DNA of 64,000 nt from Methylobacterium sp. Leaf108 (lineage in GTDB: Bacteria > Pseudomonadota > Alphaproteobacteria > Rhizobiales > Beijerinckiaceae). This document shows positions 23,576 to 31,917 of this stretch, one piece after another. The notes under the pieces were generated by a model. The model did not search any database, was not told the DNA's origin, and saw nothing but the letters and a program-made list of their open reading frames with translations. Each line of letters starts with the position of its first letter. Position 1 is the stretch's first letter. Where the stretch lies: contig NZ_LMND01000035.1 of the NCBI RefSeq assembly GCF_001423265.1, positions 259,218-323,217 of the forward strand, read 5' to 3'. Position numbers and translations under genes: made by a program.

Positions 23576-23774
23576 GGATCGTTCGTCGAAACGAACAGCC
23601 TCCCAAAGACGATGTCTTGGACGTTGTCAGAGCGCCGTCCACTGTCCGTCTCCAGAGGCCGAGACCGGTGACAGAACGACCGGGATTTCTTAACCCCATG
23701 GTCACCTGTCGCTCCGACGGCCGACGCAGGCGCCAGTCCGGCAGGATCGTCTCTCTCCAATCCCGGGATCGTTC

Positions 23775-24635
23775 ATGAGCGCACAGGCGACACAGGCGGC
23801 GATCGATCGCCTGATCGGGTTGATGGCGACCCTGCGCGATCCGGATTTCGGCTGTGCCTGGGACCTCGCCCAGACCCCCGCCAGCATCGTCCCCTTCACC
23901 ATCGAGGAGGCCTACGAGGTCGCCGACGCGGTGGAGCGGGGGCGTCCGTCAGACCTGCGCGACGAGCTCGGCGACCTGCTGCTCCAGGTCGTGTTCCAGG
24001 CGCGCCTGGCCGAGGAGACCGGCGCCTTCGATTTCGGCGATGTCGTCGCTGCCATCACTGCCAAGCTGATCCGCCGGCATCCGCACGTGTTCGAGCCCGA
24101 CGGCCGCGTGCTCGAGGATGGGGGCCGGCCGACCGATCCGGATGCGGTCGCGGTGCTGTGGAACGCGGTCAAGGCGCGCGAACGCGCCGCCGGGCGGGAC
24201 ACCCCTGGACTCGAGGATGACCCTCGACCCGACCCGGGGCCGTTCGCGGATATCGCCCGCGCCCTCCCCGCCTTGTCGCGGGCGGAGAAGATCTCGCGAC
24301 GGGCGGCGAGCGTCGGGTTCGACTGGCCCGACCCGGCCGAGGTCGTCGCCAAGGTCCGCGAGGAGATCGACGAGGTCTCGCAGGCCATGGCCGAGGGTGC
24401 CCCCGGGGCGATCGCGGAGGAGATCGGCGACCTCCTGTTCTCCGTCGCCAACCTCGCCCGGCACCTGTCGATCGATCCGGAGGAAGCGCTGCGGCGCGGC
24501 AACGCCAAGTTCGAGCGCCGCTTCACGGCGATGGCCACCCGCCTCGACCGGGACGGAACCCCCCTCGCGAAAAGCGATCTCGCCGCGATGGAGGCGGCCT
24601 GGCAGGCGGTGAAGCGAGACGAACGGAAGGAATAG
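23775..24635 (+). CDS. mazG: Nucleoside triphosphate pyrophosphohydrolase MazG
   Basis: A 286-residue protein with two MazG domains. The first carries PFTIEEAYEVADAVE and DLRDELGDLLLQVVFQARLAEE, the second VREEIDEVSQAM and EEIGDLLFSVANLARH; the paired Glu/Asp residues bind magnesium. It hydrolyses (d)NTPs to NMP and pyrophosphate and can lower ppGpp, so it serves house-cleaning and stress control. The usual N-terminal CPWD motif reads CAWD here, a mild departure. Length fits the two-domain form. The ATG at 23775 gives the typical N-terminus (AAIDRLIGLMATLRDP). Confidence 0.93.
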   Translation: MSAQATQAAIDRLIGLMATLRDPDFGCAWDLAQTPASIVPFTIEEAYEVADAVERGRPSDLRDELGDLLLQVVFQARLAEETGAFDFGDVVAAITAKLIRRHPHVFEPDGRVLEDGGRPTDPDAVAVLWNAVKARERAAGRDTPGLEDDPRPDPGPFADIARALPALSRAEKISRRAASVGFDWPDPAEVVAKVREEIDEVSQAMAEGAPGAIAEEIGDLLFSVANLARHLSIDPEEALRRGNAKFERRFTAMATRLDRDGTPLAKSDLAAMEAAWQAVKRDERKE

Positions 24636-24688
24636 GAATATTCCTTTTTATTCCAAGAATGCCGAGCATATTCCTCCGACGTCGACGT

Positions 24689-24801
24689 CATTCTGAGGCG
24701 CCGCGACGGCGGCCTCGAAGGAGGGGGCGAGGGAGGCATCTCGGAGCCGTCCGGAACCCTCCTTCGAGGCTCGTTGCCGCCGCAAGGAGCGCTTCGGGAT
24801 G
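24689..24801. repeat. Long imperfect inverted repeat between mazG and doxX
   Basis: Core arms CCTCGAAGGAGGG (24713-24725) and CCCTCCTTCGAGG (24757-24769) pair perfectly; outside them CATTCTGAGGCG and its partner CGCTTCGGGATG continue with mismatches. This is the pattern of the intergenic palindromic elements common in methylobacterial genomes (from memory). It may act as a terminator between the convergent mazG and pab operon ends. Confidence 0.7.
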
Positions 24802-24840
24802 AGGGGGACCGGGCACGGGCGAAGATCGCCCACGACCGGA

Positions 24841-25308
24841 TCACCCCTGCCTCTTCCTTTCCCCGTTCGTCCGCACCCGCCACGGCCAGCGCGTCCAGCC
24901 GGTGGCGTAGAGGGCCCACCAGACGATGACCGGCTGCATGGCCAGGCGCGGCCCGTGGTACCACCAGCTCTGCGGCAGGCCCGGCACCGCGATGCCTTCC
25001 AGGGCGTGCTTGATGTTGGCCGGGAACACCGCGACGGCATAGAGCGCCAGCATCAGGCCGGCGGTCCGGCGCAGGCGCGGCACCAGCAGGCCGATGCAGC
25101 CGGCGAGCTCGTACCACCCGGTCAGGACGACGACGAGGCGGGGCCGCGGCACCCACTCCGGCATGATCGGCAGGAAGGCGTCGGGGGCCGTGAGGTGGAC
25201 CAGGCCGATGCCGCCGAAGACGATGATCAGCGCCGCCCGCATCCAGGCGGGTCCGGAGGGGGGCGGGGCCGAGATTGGGGTCATGACCGGGTCCATGATC
25301 GGGGCCAT
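24841..25308 (-). CDS. DoxX-like membrane protein
   Basis: A 155-residue protein with four hydrophobic segments: WMRAALIIVFGGIGLVHL, PRLVVVLTGWYELAGCIGLL, LMLALYAVAVFPANIKHA and AMQPVIVWWALYATGW. The phrase GWYELAGCIGLLVPRLR is typical of the DoxX/DUF417-like family, inner-membrane proteins of uncertain function often linked to redox or detoxification. The start could be ATG 25308, or a GTG at 25317 that overlaps the stop of the pabC-like gene (GTGA). It closes the pab operon. Confidence 0.75.
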   Translation of the reverse strand: MAPIMDPVMTPISAPPPSGPAWMRAALIIVFGGIGLVHLTAPDAFLPIMPEWVPRPRLVVVLTGWYELAGCIGLLVPRLRRTAGLMLALYAVAVFPANIKHALEGIAVPGLPQSWWYHGPRLAMQPVIVWWALYATGWTRWPWRVRTNGERKRQG

Positions 25309-25313
25309 GCCGG

Positions 25314-26159
25314 TCACGGAATCCCCGACACACCGCAGGCGCCCGTGACGTCGCGGCGCACCGCCTGCGTCAACCGCGCCACGACGGGGTGATCGACCGA
25401 CGGAATATTCCAAATTCCGATGGCGGAGACGGGGGCGATCAGGCGCAGGGAATTGGTGAGGACGACCGCATCGGCGTCGGCATAGGCGCTCAGCGGCTGC
25501 GCGGTCTCCTCTACCCTCAGGCCGCACTCCGCCGCGTGGAGAAGGATGCGGCTGCGCATGATGCCGTCGAGCGCGCCGTCGCGCAGGGGCGGCGTGACGA
25601 GGCACTCGCCCTTCAGGGCGAAGAGGTTGCCGGTGCCCGCGCAGGCGACGGCGCCGCGGGTGTTGAGGAACAGGGCCTCGTCGAACCCGGCCTGCGCGGC
25701 GTCGCGGGCGGCGAGCACCGCGTCGAGGTAGCCGAGGGTCTTGAGGCGGGAACAGACCGAGGTCTCGTTGCGGCGGGTCTCCACCGGCAGCAGGCTCAAC
25801 GGCGCGAAGGCCATCCCCGGGCGCAAGGGGGCGGCGCTGGCCCAGAGCGCGGGGCGCGCGTCCGGCGGGGGGGCGAGCCCGCGCGGGCCGGTGCCGCGGG
25901 TGAGCGTGGTGCGGATCGCCGCCTGCGGGCAGGCGGCCGCCAGCGCGCGCATCGCCGTCTCGACGGTCGGGCGCGGGACGGCAAAGCCGAGGTGTGCGGC
26001 CGCCGCCACGAGGCGGGTGACGTGCTCGGCCTCGAAGGCGATCCGGCCGCCGAGGCAGAGCGCGGTGTCGAACACCCCGTCGCCCAGCGTCAGGCCGCGG
26101 TCGGACAGGTCGAAGGGGACGGTGGCGCCCTCGACGAGGCGGCCCTCGAACCAGAGCAC
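25314..26159 (-). CDS. pabC: Class IV aminotransferase, probable aminodeoxychorismate lyase PabC
   Basis: A 281-residue fold-type IV PLP enzyme: LSDRGLTLGDGVFDTALCLGG at the start, the Schiff-base lysine K140 in CSRLKTLGYLDAVLA, DEALFLNTRGAVACAGTGNL and LTNSLRLIAPVSAIG. The family includes PabC, branched-chain and D-amino acid aminotransferases; the immediate pabA-pabB context favours PabC, which releases 4-aminobenzoate and pyruvate from aminodeoxychorismate for folate synthesis. The start is a GTG at 26159, four bases from the end of pabA. Confidence 0.8.
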   Translation of the reverse strand: MLWFEGRLVEGATVPFDLSDRGLTLGDGVFDTALCLGGRIAFEAEHVTRLVAAAAHLGFAVPRPTVETAMRALAAACPQAAIRTTLTRGTGPRGLAPPPDARPALWASAAPLRPGMAFAPLSLLPVETRRNETSVCSRLKTLGYLDAVLAARDAAQAGFDEALFLNTRGAVACAGTGNLFALKGECLVTPPLRDGALDGIMRSRILLHAAECGLRVEETAQPLSAYADADAVVLTNSLRLIAPVSAIGIWNIPSVDHPVVARLTQAVRRDVTGACGVSGIP

Positions 26160-26162
26160 GGC

Positions 26163-26762
26163 TCAGCCTTTCGCGTGGCCCTCGCGCCAGTCGCGGGCGA
26201 GGCCGAGGAAGTTGGAGAACAGGTCGTGGCCGTGCTCGGTGAGCACGGATTCCGGATGGAACTGCACCCCCCAGGTCGGATGGCTGCGGTGGCTGAGCGC
26301 CATCACCTCCCCGTCCGTGGAGACGGCGTCGACGGCGAGAACCTGCGCCATGGCGTCCGAGGGCGCCACGATCAGCGAATGGTAGCGCCCCACCGTCATC
26401 GGGTCGGGCAGGCCGGCGAACAGGCCCCGCCCGTCGTGGCGGATCGGCGTGCCCTGCCCGTGCAGCGGCCGCCCTGCCCGCTCCACCCGGCCGCCGAAGA
26501 CGGCGCCGATCGCCTGGTGGCCGAGGCAGACGCCGAGGATCGGGATCTCCCCCGAGAGGTCGCGGATCGCGGGCACCGAGATGCCGGCCTGCGCCGGGGT
26601 GCACGGCCCCGGCGAGATCACCAGGGCGTCGGGGCCGAGCGCCCGGATGCCGGACACGTCGAGGGCGTCGTTGCGCACCACGCGCACCGTCTCCCCGAGT
26701 TCCTCGAGGTAGCGCACCACGTTGAAGACGAAGGAATCGTAGTTGTCGACGACGAGGATCAT
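26163..26762 (-). CDS. pabA: Aminodeoxychorismate/anthranilate synthase glutamine amidotransferase subunit
   Basis: A 199-residue class I glutamine amidotransferase. It opens MILVVDNYDSFVFNVVRYLE, has the SPGPCTPAQAG oxyanion region, the catalytic cysteine in LGVCLGHQAIG, and the His-Glu pair in WGVQFHPESVLTEHG. It feeds ammonia to PabB for aminodeoxychorismate. The sequence type is shared with TrpG, and in some bacteria one protein serves both; adjacency to PabB and PabC favours the folate role. The ATG at 26762 overlaps the pabB stop (ATGA). Confidence 0.87.
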   Translation of the reverse strand: MILVVDNYDSFVFNVVRYLEELGETVRVVRNDALDVSGIRALGPDALVISPGPCTPAQAGISVPAIRDLSGEIPILGVCLGHQAIGAVFGGRVERAGRPLHGQGTPIRHDGRGLFAGLPDPMTVGRYHSLIVAPSDAMAQVLAVDAVSTDGEVMALSHRSHPTWGVQFHPESVLTEHGHDLFSNFLGLARDWREGHAKG

Positions 26763-28162
26763 GCCGCCTCCGGGTCGTCGAAGGCCTCGAACACGCGGGC
26801 GGCCTTGGTCAGGGTCTCCTCGTATTCGGCCGCCGGGTCCGAGAGCAGGGTGACGCCGCCCCCCGACTGCAGCACCGCCCTTCCCCCGTCCATGAAGACG
26901 GTGCGGATGGCGATGGCGGTGTCGAGCGAGCCGTCGAAGCCGATGGCGCCGATGGCGCCGCAGTAGAGTTCGCGGGCATCGCCCTCGATCTCGGTGATGA
27001 TGTCCATCGCCCTGAGCTTGGGCGCGCCGGTGATCGAGCCGCCGGGGAAGGTGGCGCCGAGGAGATCGAGGGCGTCGGCGCCGGCCCTGAGGGTGCCGGT
27101 GACCACCGAGACGAGGTGATGCACCGAGGCGTAGGATTCGAGGCCGCACAGGGTCGGCACCGTCACGCTGTGCGGCTCGCAGATCCGCGAGAGGTCGTTG
27201 CGCAGGAGGTCGACGATCATGATGTTCTCGGCCCGCTCCTTGGGGTCGGCCTGCAGGGCCTCGCCGCGCCGGCGGTCCTCGTCCGGGTCGGCGACGCGCC
27301 GGACCGTGCCCTTGATCGGCCGGGTCTCGACGCTGCGGCCGTCGAGCTTGAGGAAGCGTTCGGGGCTGCTGGAGGCCACCGTCAGGCCGTCGAAGGCCAG
27401 GTAGGCGCCGAATGTCGCCGGGTTGGTGGCGCGCAGGCGCCGGTACAGGGCGAAGCCGTCGAAGCCCGGCGGCAGCGCCGCCTCGAAGCGCTGGGCGAGG
27501 TTGGCCTGGTAGATGTCGCCGGCCCGGATGTAGTCGCGCACCCGTTCCACCGCCGCCTCGTAGGCGGAGCGCGAAAAATTCGAGGTCCAGGCGAGCGGGA
27601 CGGCGGGGCCGGCGGCCGGCGGCGGGCCGGCCTTCTCCAGCAGGGCCGCGAAGGCGTCGAGCCGCGCCGCGGCGCGCGCCTTCCGCCCGGCCGGCGTCGT
27701 CTCGGGAAAGCCCGTGGCCACGAGCCGGCAGCGCCCGGTCTCGTGGTCGATCGACAACAGCGTGTCGTAGAGATTGAGGGCGATGTCGTCGCACAGGCCG
27801 GCCCGCCGGGCCGGAACGGCGGCGGGTTCGAGGGTGCGCCCGAAGTCGTAGGCGATGTAACCGATGGCCCCCCCCGGGAAGGCGGGCAGCCCCGGCTCCG
27901 GCGCGACGCGGTAGGGGGCGAGGCAGGCGCGCAGGGCCGAGAGCGGCGGGCCGTCGAGGGGCCGGCCGTCGAGGCTCGCCCGGCCCCCGCTGCAGCGGAA
28001 CCGCCCGAACGGATCGGCGGCAACGATCGAGCGGCGCCCGAGGGTCTCGTGCGTCATTGCGCTGTCGAGGAAGGCGAGCCCCGGCAGCTGCGACAGCGCC
28101 AGGGCCGCCGCGACGGGATCGAGGGACGGGAGGTCTCGAATCCAGATGTCTTGGGTCCACAT
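26759..28162 (-). CDS. pabB: Aminodeoxychorismate synthase component I
   Basis: A 467-residue chorismate-utilising enzyme. The N-terminal half has FPGGAIGYIAYDFGRTLE, the C-terminal catalytic half has AGDIYQANLAQRFEA, SSSPERFLKLDGRSVETRPI followed by KGT, ENIMIVDLLRNDLSRI, and FPGGSITGAPKLRAMDIITE. The PIKGT motif, with the lysine that forms a covalent intermediate, marks PabB rather than TrpE. With PabA it converts chorismate and glutamine to aminodeoxychorismate. ATG 28162 is the first gene of the pabB-A-C-doxX operon. Confidence 0.93.
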   Translation of the reverse strand: MWTQDIWIRDLPSLDPVAAALALSQLPGLAFLDSAMTHETLGRRSIVAADPFGRFRCSGGRASLDGRPLDGPPLSALRACLAPYRVAPEPGLPAFPGGAIGYIAYDFGRTLEPAAVPARRAGLCDDIALNLYDTLLSIDHETGRCRLVATGFPETTPAGRKARAAARLDAFAALLEKAGPPPAAGPAVPLAWTSNFSRSAYEAAVERVRDYIRAGDIYQANLAQRFEAALPPGFDGFALYRRLRATNPATFGAYLAFDGLTVASSSPERFLKLDGRSVETRPIKGTVRRVADPDEDRRRGEALQADPKERAENIMIVDLLRNDLSRICEPHSVTVPTLCGLESYASVHHLVSVVTGTLRAGADALDLLGATFPGGSITGAPKLRAMDIITEIEGDARELYCGAIGAIGFDGSLDTAIAIRTVFMDGGRAVLQSGGGVTLLSDPAAEYEETLTKAARVFEAFDDPEAA

Positions 28163-28475
28163 GGGCGGGTCGGGCTGGACTCTTGCTGTCTGACGAGCGG
28201 CCTTAGGCCGGGCCGATGGCCGTGGGAGCCCTTATGCACCCTTTGTGCTGGGGGCGCCGCTGCGAAATCGTCCGGGCCGGCGCGGACGGACGACCGGGGG
28301 GAGCCCCCCACCCGCCGCCGCGGCCGCGGCCAAGCTCCTGTCCGGTCATGACAAAGCGGGCCAGGCTCGCAAGATCGGACGGATGGCGCTATAGACCCTG
28401 CATCCAAATCCCGCACCCGTGCGATCGCCCCGGCCAAGCCCTTGGCGCCGATCGCGCCGTGCCCGACGAGCCATC
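28163..28475. other. Intergenic region between pabB and rimO
   Basis: 313 bp between divergent genes, no gene seen. A GCTATAGACC stretch at 28388-28397 contains TATAGA, a fair plus-strand -10 candidate for rimO, but I find no matching -35. The remainder is GC-rich with no repeats. Confidence 0.4.
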
Positions 28476-29816
28476 ATGACCGCATCCGTCCTGCCCACGC
28501 TCAAAGGCGCGGCCCCGAAGATCTCCTTCGTCTCCCTCGGTTGCCCGAAGGCGCTGGTGGATTCCGAGCGTATCCTCACGCACCTGCGCGCCGAGGGCTA
28601 CGAGCTCTCCCGCCGCCACGACGGCGCCGACGTCGTCATCGTCAACACCTGCGGCTTCCTCGATTCGGCGAAGGCCGAGTCGCTGGCCGCGATCGGCGAG
28701 GCCATGGCCGAAAACGGCCGGGTCATCGTCACCGGCTGCATGGGCGCGCAGCCCGAGGAGATCCGGGCGAAGTATCCGAACCTTCTCGCCGTCACCGGCC
28801 CGCAGGCCTACGAATCGGTGGTGGCGGCCGTCCACGAGGCGGTGCCCCCGGCCCACGACCCGTTCTTCGACCTGGTGCCGCCGCAAGGGGTGAAGCTGAC
28901 GCCGCGCCACTACGCCTACCTGAAGATTTCCGAGGGCTGCAACAACCGCTGCACCTTCTGCATCATCCCGAGCTTGCGCGGCGACCTCGTCAGCCGTCCG
29001 GCCGGCGACGTGCTGCGCGAGGCAGAGAAGCTGGTCAAGGCCGGCGTCAAGGAACTGCTGGTGGTCTCGCAGGACACCTCCGCCTACGGCGTCGACATCC
29101 GCTACGCCGCGAGCCCATGGCGGGACCGCGAGGTGCGGGCCAAATTCGCGGACCTGGCCGGCGAACTCGGGCAGCTCGGCGCCTGGGTCCGGCTCCACTA
29201 CGTCTACCCCTACCCGCATGTGGACGAGGTCATCCCGCTCATGGCCGAGGGGCGTGTGCTCCCCTACCTCGACATGCCGCTCCAGCACGCGTCTCCCAGC
29301 GTGCTCAAGCGCATGCGCCGGCCCGGCAACCAGGAGCGCCAGTTGGAGCGCATCCGGCGCTGGCGCGAGGTCTGCCCGGATCTCGCCATCCGCTCGACCT
29401 TCATCGTCGGCTTTCCCGGCGAGACCGACGCTGAGTTCGAGGAGCTTCTGGCCTGGATCCGCGAAGCCAAGCTCGAGCGCGTCGGCTGCTTCGAGTTCGA
29501 GCCGGTGGGCGGCGCGGTGGCCAACGGGCTCGGCGATCCGGTCCCGCCGGAACTGAAGGCCGAGCGCAAGCGCCGGTTCATGGAGGCGCAGCAGGTGGTG
29601 TCGCTGCGCCTGCAGAAGGCCCGCATCGGCAAGCGCCTGCCCGTCATCATCGACGAGGCCGGCCCCGGCCTCGCCAAGGGCCGCTCGAAATACGACGCCC
29701 CCGAGATCGACGGCGCCGTCCACGTCACGAGCCGCCGACCGCTACGGGTCGGCGACATCGTCACCGTGAAGATCGAGCGGGCGGATGCCTACGATCTGTA
29801 TGGGAGTGCGGTGTAG
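28476..29816 (+). CDS. rimO: Ribosomal protein uS12 methylthiotransferase RimO
   Basis: A 446-residue radical-SAM enzyme. The N-terminal MTTase domain has cysteines C23 (SLGCPKALVDSE), C59 (VNTCGFL) and C88 (VTGCMGA) for one 4Fe-4S cluster; the radical-SAM triad C155-C159-C162 lies in SEGCNNRCTFCIIPSLRGDL, where the SLRG phrase and short spacing fit RimO rather than MiaB. The C-terminal TRAM domain ends the protein. It thiomethylates Asp88 of ribosomal protein S12. ATG 28476 chosen for its family-like N-terminus. A 10-bp terminator hairpin follows the stop. Confidence 0.95.
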   Translation: MTASVLPTLKGAAPKISFVSLGCPKALVDSERILTHLRAEGYELSRRHDGADVVIVNTCGFLDSAKAESLAAIGEAMAENGRVIVTGCMGAQPEEIRAKYPNLLAVTGPQAYESVVAAVHEAVPPAHDPFFDLVPPQGVKLTPRHYAYLKISEGCNNRCTFCIIPSLRGDLVSRPAGDVLREAEKLVKAGVKELLVVSQDTSAYGVDIRYAASPWRDREVRAKFADLAGELGQLGAWVRLHYVYPYPHVDEVIPLMAEGRVLPYLDMPLQHASPSVLKRMRRPGNQERQLERIRRWREVCPDLAIRSTFIVGFPGETDAEFEELLAWIREAKLERVGCFEFEPVGGAVANGLGDPVPPELKAERKRRFMEAQQVVSLRLQKARIGKRLPVIIDEAGPGLAKGRSKYDAPEIDGAVHVTSRRPLRVGDIVTVKIERADAYDLYGSAV

Positions 29817-29828
29817 CGTTTGGACGCC

Positions 29829-29867
29829 TCAAGTCCGGAACCGGCCATGCCGTGGCCCCGGACTTGA
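29829..29867. terminator. Hairpin after rimO
   Basis: Arms TCAAGTCCGG (29829-29838) and CCGGACTTGA (29858-29867), perfect over ten bases with a 19-base loop. No T run follows, so its strength is uncertain. It lies between the convergent rimO and DUF3606 genes and could serve both. Confidence 0.55.
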
Positions 29868-29893
29868 AAGGCTGTCGGTCGCTCGTGCGGCCG

Positions 29894-30079
29894 CTACGGA
29901 ACCGGTTTGCCCAGATGGCGAGCCACGTCCTTCACCATAGGACCGACCGCCTTTACGGCCGCCCGTAGTTGCGCTTCGGTGACGCCAAATTCCTTGCACC
30001 ACCAGGTTACTTCCCAGGATTCGTTGACGTTGATGCGCTGCCGGTCGGGAGGGCCGCGCTGATCGAGATCATCAGCCAT
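29894..30079 (-). CDS. DUF3606 small protein
   Basis: A 61-residue acidic-to-neutral protein with the whole DUF3606 domain: RINVNESWEVTWWCKEFGVT then EAQLRAAVKAVGPMVKDVAR. The family is widespread in alphaproteobacteria and of unknown function; members are often stress-related small proteins. The ATG at 30079 follows an AT-rich upstream region (30082-30126) with a dyad ACCTCA...TGAGGT, which may be its promoter or operator. It stands alone, convergent with rimO. Confidence 0.85.
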   Translation of the reverse strand: MADDLDQRGPPDRQRINVNESWEVTWWCKEFGVTEAQLRAAVKAVGPMVKDVARHLGKPVP

Positions 30080-30159
30080 GTTTCATACCTCAAGTTGACT
30101 TTAGTGATATCGTAAACCTGAGGTGTATTTCAAGGGCGTCTGGATCGAGCGGAATTTCC
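30080..30159 (-). promoter_or_regulatory. AT-rich upstream region of the DUF3606 gene
   Basis: Contains ACCTCAAGTT (30088) and AACCTGAGGT (about 30115-30124), a dyad around GACTTTAGTGATATCGTA. The low GC content in this window makes it a probable promoter. No hexamer pair is convincing. Confidence 0.35.
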
Positions 30160-30792
30160 TTATCCGCTTGCAATCTTCCCGCTCTCGATCCGCTCAACCC
30201 CCGCCGCCGTCATCTCACCCCACGCCCGCGCCACCGAGCCGTCGCGGTCGATCCCGCGCACGGCGTCCTCCACCACCGCCACCGCGAACCCCGCCGCCCG
30301 CGCGTCGAGCGCGCTCCAGGCGACGCAGTAGTCGGTGGCGAGCCCGCACAGCACCAATCGCGAAAACCCGCGCTCGCGCAGGGCGCCGGCGAGCCCCGTG
30401 GGGGTGCGCCGGTCGGCCTCGAGGAAGGCCGAGTAACTGTCGACATCGGGGTGGTGGCCCTTGCGGATCACCAGTTCGGCCCGGTCGGTCCTGAGATCCC
30501 GGTGGAACGCCGCCCCGGCCGATCCCCGCACGCAATGGTCCGGCCACAGCACCTGGGTGCCGTAGGGGAGCGCCACCGCCTCGAAGGCTGCCCGGCCGGG
30601 ATGGCTGGAGGCGAAGGAGACGTGGCCGGCCGGGTGCCAGTCCTGTGTCAGGACCACGTGGGGGGCCGCCCCGATCAGCCAGTTGATCGGGGCGATCACC
30701 GCGTCGCCGTCCGGCACGGCGAGAGCCCCGCCGGGCAGGAAATCCACCTGCACGTCGATGACGAGGAGGAGGTCTGTGCCGGTCCAGGCCAT
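30160..30792 (-). CDS. pncA: Nicotinamidase/pyrazinamidase
   Basis: A 210-residue isochorismatase-fold enzyme with the full nicotinamidase catalytic set: D13 (VIDVQVDFLPGG), K111 (VIRKGHHPDVDSY) and C156 (LCGLATDYCVAWSA), and the metal-site residues D51, H53 and H57 (QDWHPAGHVSF). It deamidates nicotinamide to nicotinate for NAD salvage. ATG 30792 begins MAWTGTDLLLVID; the longer open frame upstream runs into the quinone oxidoreductase region and holds a short SPHAENPHAESP repeat, so it is not used. Confidence 0.93.
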   Translation of the reverse strand: MAWTGTDLLLVIDVQVDFLPGGALAVPDGDAVIAPINWLIGAAPHVVLTQDWHPAGHVSFASSHPGRAAFEAVALPYGTQVLWPDHCVRGSAGAAFHRDLRTDRAELVIRKGHHPDVDSYSAFLEADRRTPTGLAGALRERGFSRLVLCGLATDYCVAWSALDARAAGFAVAVVEDAVRGIDRDGSVARAWGEMTAAGVERIESGKIASG

Positions 30793-30839
30793 GGTTTGCG
30801 GACTCTCGGCGTGCGGGTTCTCGGCGTGCGGGCTTTCGG

Positions 30840-31814
30840 TCAGGGGATCATCACCGTGGCCCCGGTGGTCTTGCGGCCGGCCAGATCCCGGTGGACCTGC
30901 TGGGCTTCGGCGAGCGGCGCCTGGGAATGGACCGGAATCTTCACGGCGCCGTTGCCCACCACCGAGAACAGGTTGGCGGCCATGGAATCGAGCACGTCGC
31001 GGTGGCTCGAATAGGCGAACAGCGAGGGCCGGGTGGCGTAGAGGCAGCCCTTGGTGTTGAGCAGCGCGATGTCGAAGGGCGGGATCGGCCCCGAGGCCGA
31101 GCCGAAGCTCGCGAACAGGCCGAGCGGGCTGATGCAGTCCAGCGAGGCCGGGAAGGTGTCCTTGCCGACGCCGTCGTAGACCACCGGCACGCCCTTGCCC
31201 TTGGTGATCTCCTTCACCTTGGCGGCGAAATCCTCGTCCCGGTAGAGGATGACGTGGTCGCAGCCGTTGGCGCGGGCGAGCTCCGCCTTCTCGGCCGAGC
31301 CGACGGTGCCGATGACGGTGGCGCCGAGGTGCTTGGCCCATTGGCAGGCGATGAGACCGACGCCGCCGGCGGCGGCGTGGAACAGGATCGTGTCGCCGGC
31401 CTTCACCTTGTAGGTCCGGTGCAGCAGGTACTCGGCGGTGAGGCCTTTCAGCATCATCGCGGCGGCGGTGACGTCGTCGACCCGCTCGGAGAGATGCACG
31501 GCCGCGCTCGCCTCGATCACCACCTCCTCGGCATAGGTGTTGGCGGCCGAGCCGTAGGCGACGCGCTCGCCGACCCGGAAACCGGTGACGCCCTCCCCGA
31601 GCGAGACGATGACGCCCGCGCCCTCCTTGCCGGGGGTGAAGGGCAGGGCGGCGGCCTTGTAGGCGCCCGAGCGGAAGTAGATGTCGATGAAGTTGACGCC
31701 GATGGCGGTCTGCCGGACCCGGACCTGGCCGGGACCCGGCTTGGGCAGCGTCACCTCCTCCAGCCGCATCACCTCGGGGCCGCCGTATTCGTGAACCCGG
31801 ATCGCCTTGGTCAT
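30840..31814 (-). CDS. NADPH:quinone oxidoreductase (zeta-crystallin-like)
   Basis: A 324-residue zinc-free medium-chain reductase: MTKAIRVHEYGGPEVMRLEE, VGVNFIDIYFRSGAY, PGKEGAGVIVSLGEGV, the dinucleotide-binding AAAGGVGLIACQWAKHLGAT and AEYLLHRTYKVKAGDTIL. No catalytic-zinc ligands are present. Qor-type enzymes reduce quinones with NADPH. The NADPH preference and real substrate are unproven. It lies 47 bp upstream of the nicotinamidase gene on the same strand and may be co-transcribed. Confidence 0.9.
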   Translation of the reverse strand: MTKAIRVHEYGGPEVMRLEEVTLPKPGPGQVRVRQTAIGVNFIDIYFRSGAYKAAALPFTPGKEGAGVIVSLGEGVTGFRVGERVAYGSAANTYAEEVVIEASAAVHLSERVDDVTAAAMMLKGLTAEYLLHRTYKVKAGDTILFHAAAGGVGLIACQWAKHLGATVIGTVGSAEKAELARANGCDHVILYRDEDFAAKVKEITKGKGVPVVYDGVGKDTFPASLDCISPLGLFASFGSASGPIPPFDIALLNTKGCLYATRPSLFAYSSHRDVLDSMAANLFSVVGNGAVKIPVHSQAPLAEAQQVHRDLAGRKTTGATVMIP

Positions 31815-31917
31815 GGTCGCTTGCTCCTCGGTGCTGGTGAGCGCTCATATAGGGCGTGGGCGCGGGGACAAGGCGGGCGGTGTGGTTCGTGGGTTCGCAA
31901 CCGACGCTCCCCTCGCC

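Larger units (their letters stand above)
22999..23774. other. Candidate plasmid-type replication origin region upstream of repA
   Basis: 776 bp with no gene. From the repA side it holds two 30-bp direct repeats with internal dyads (23116-23179), five iterons (23286-23469) and an AT-rich stretch (about 23498-23575). Together with repA this is the usual content of an iteron-controlled oriV. I find no perfect DnaA box (TTATCCACA). Promoters for repA and mazG must also lie here. Confidence 0.65.

Noticed and set aside
24841..26604. 587-codon minus-strand frame running through the pab genes
   Set aside because: Only the C-terminal part is the DoxX protein; upstream of about 25317 it shadows pabC and pabA, which have complete conserved motifs in other frames.
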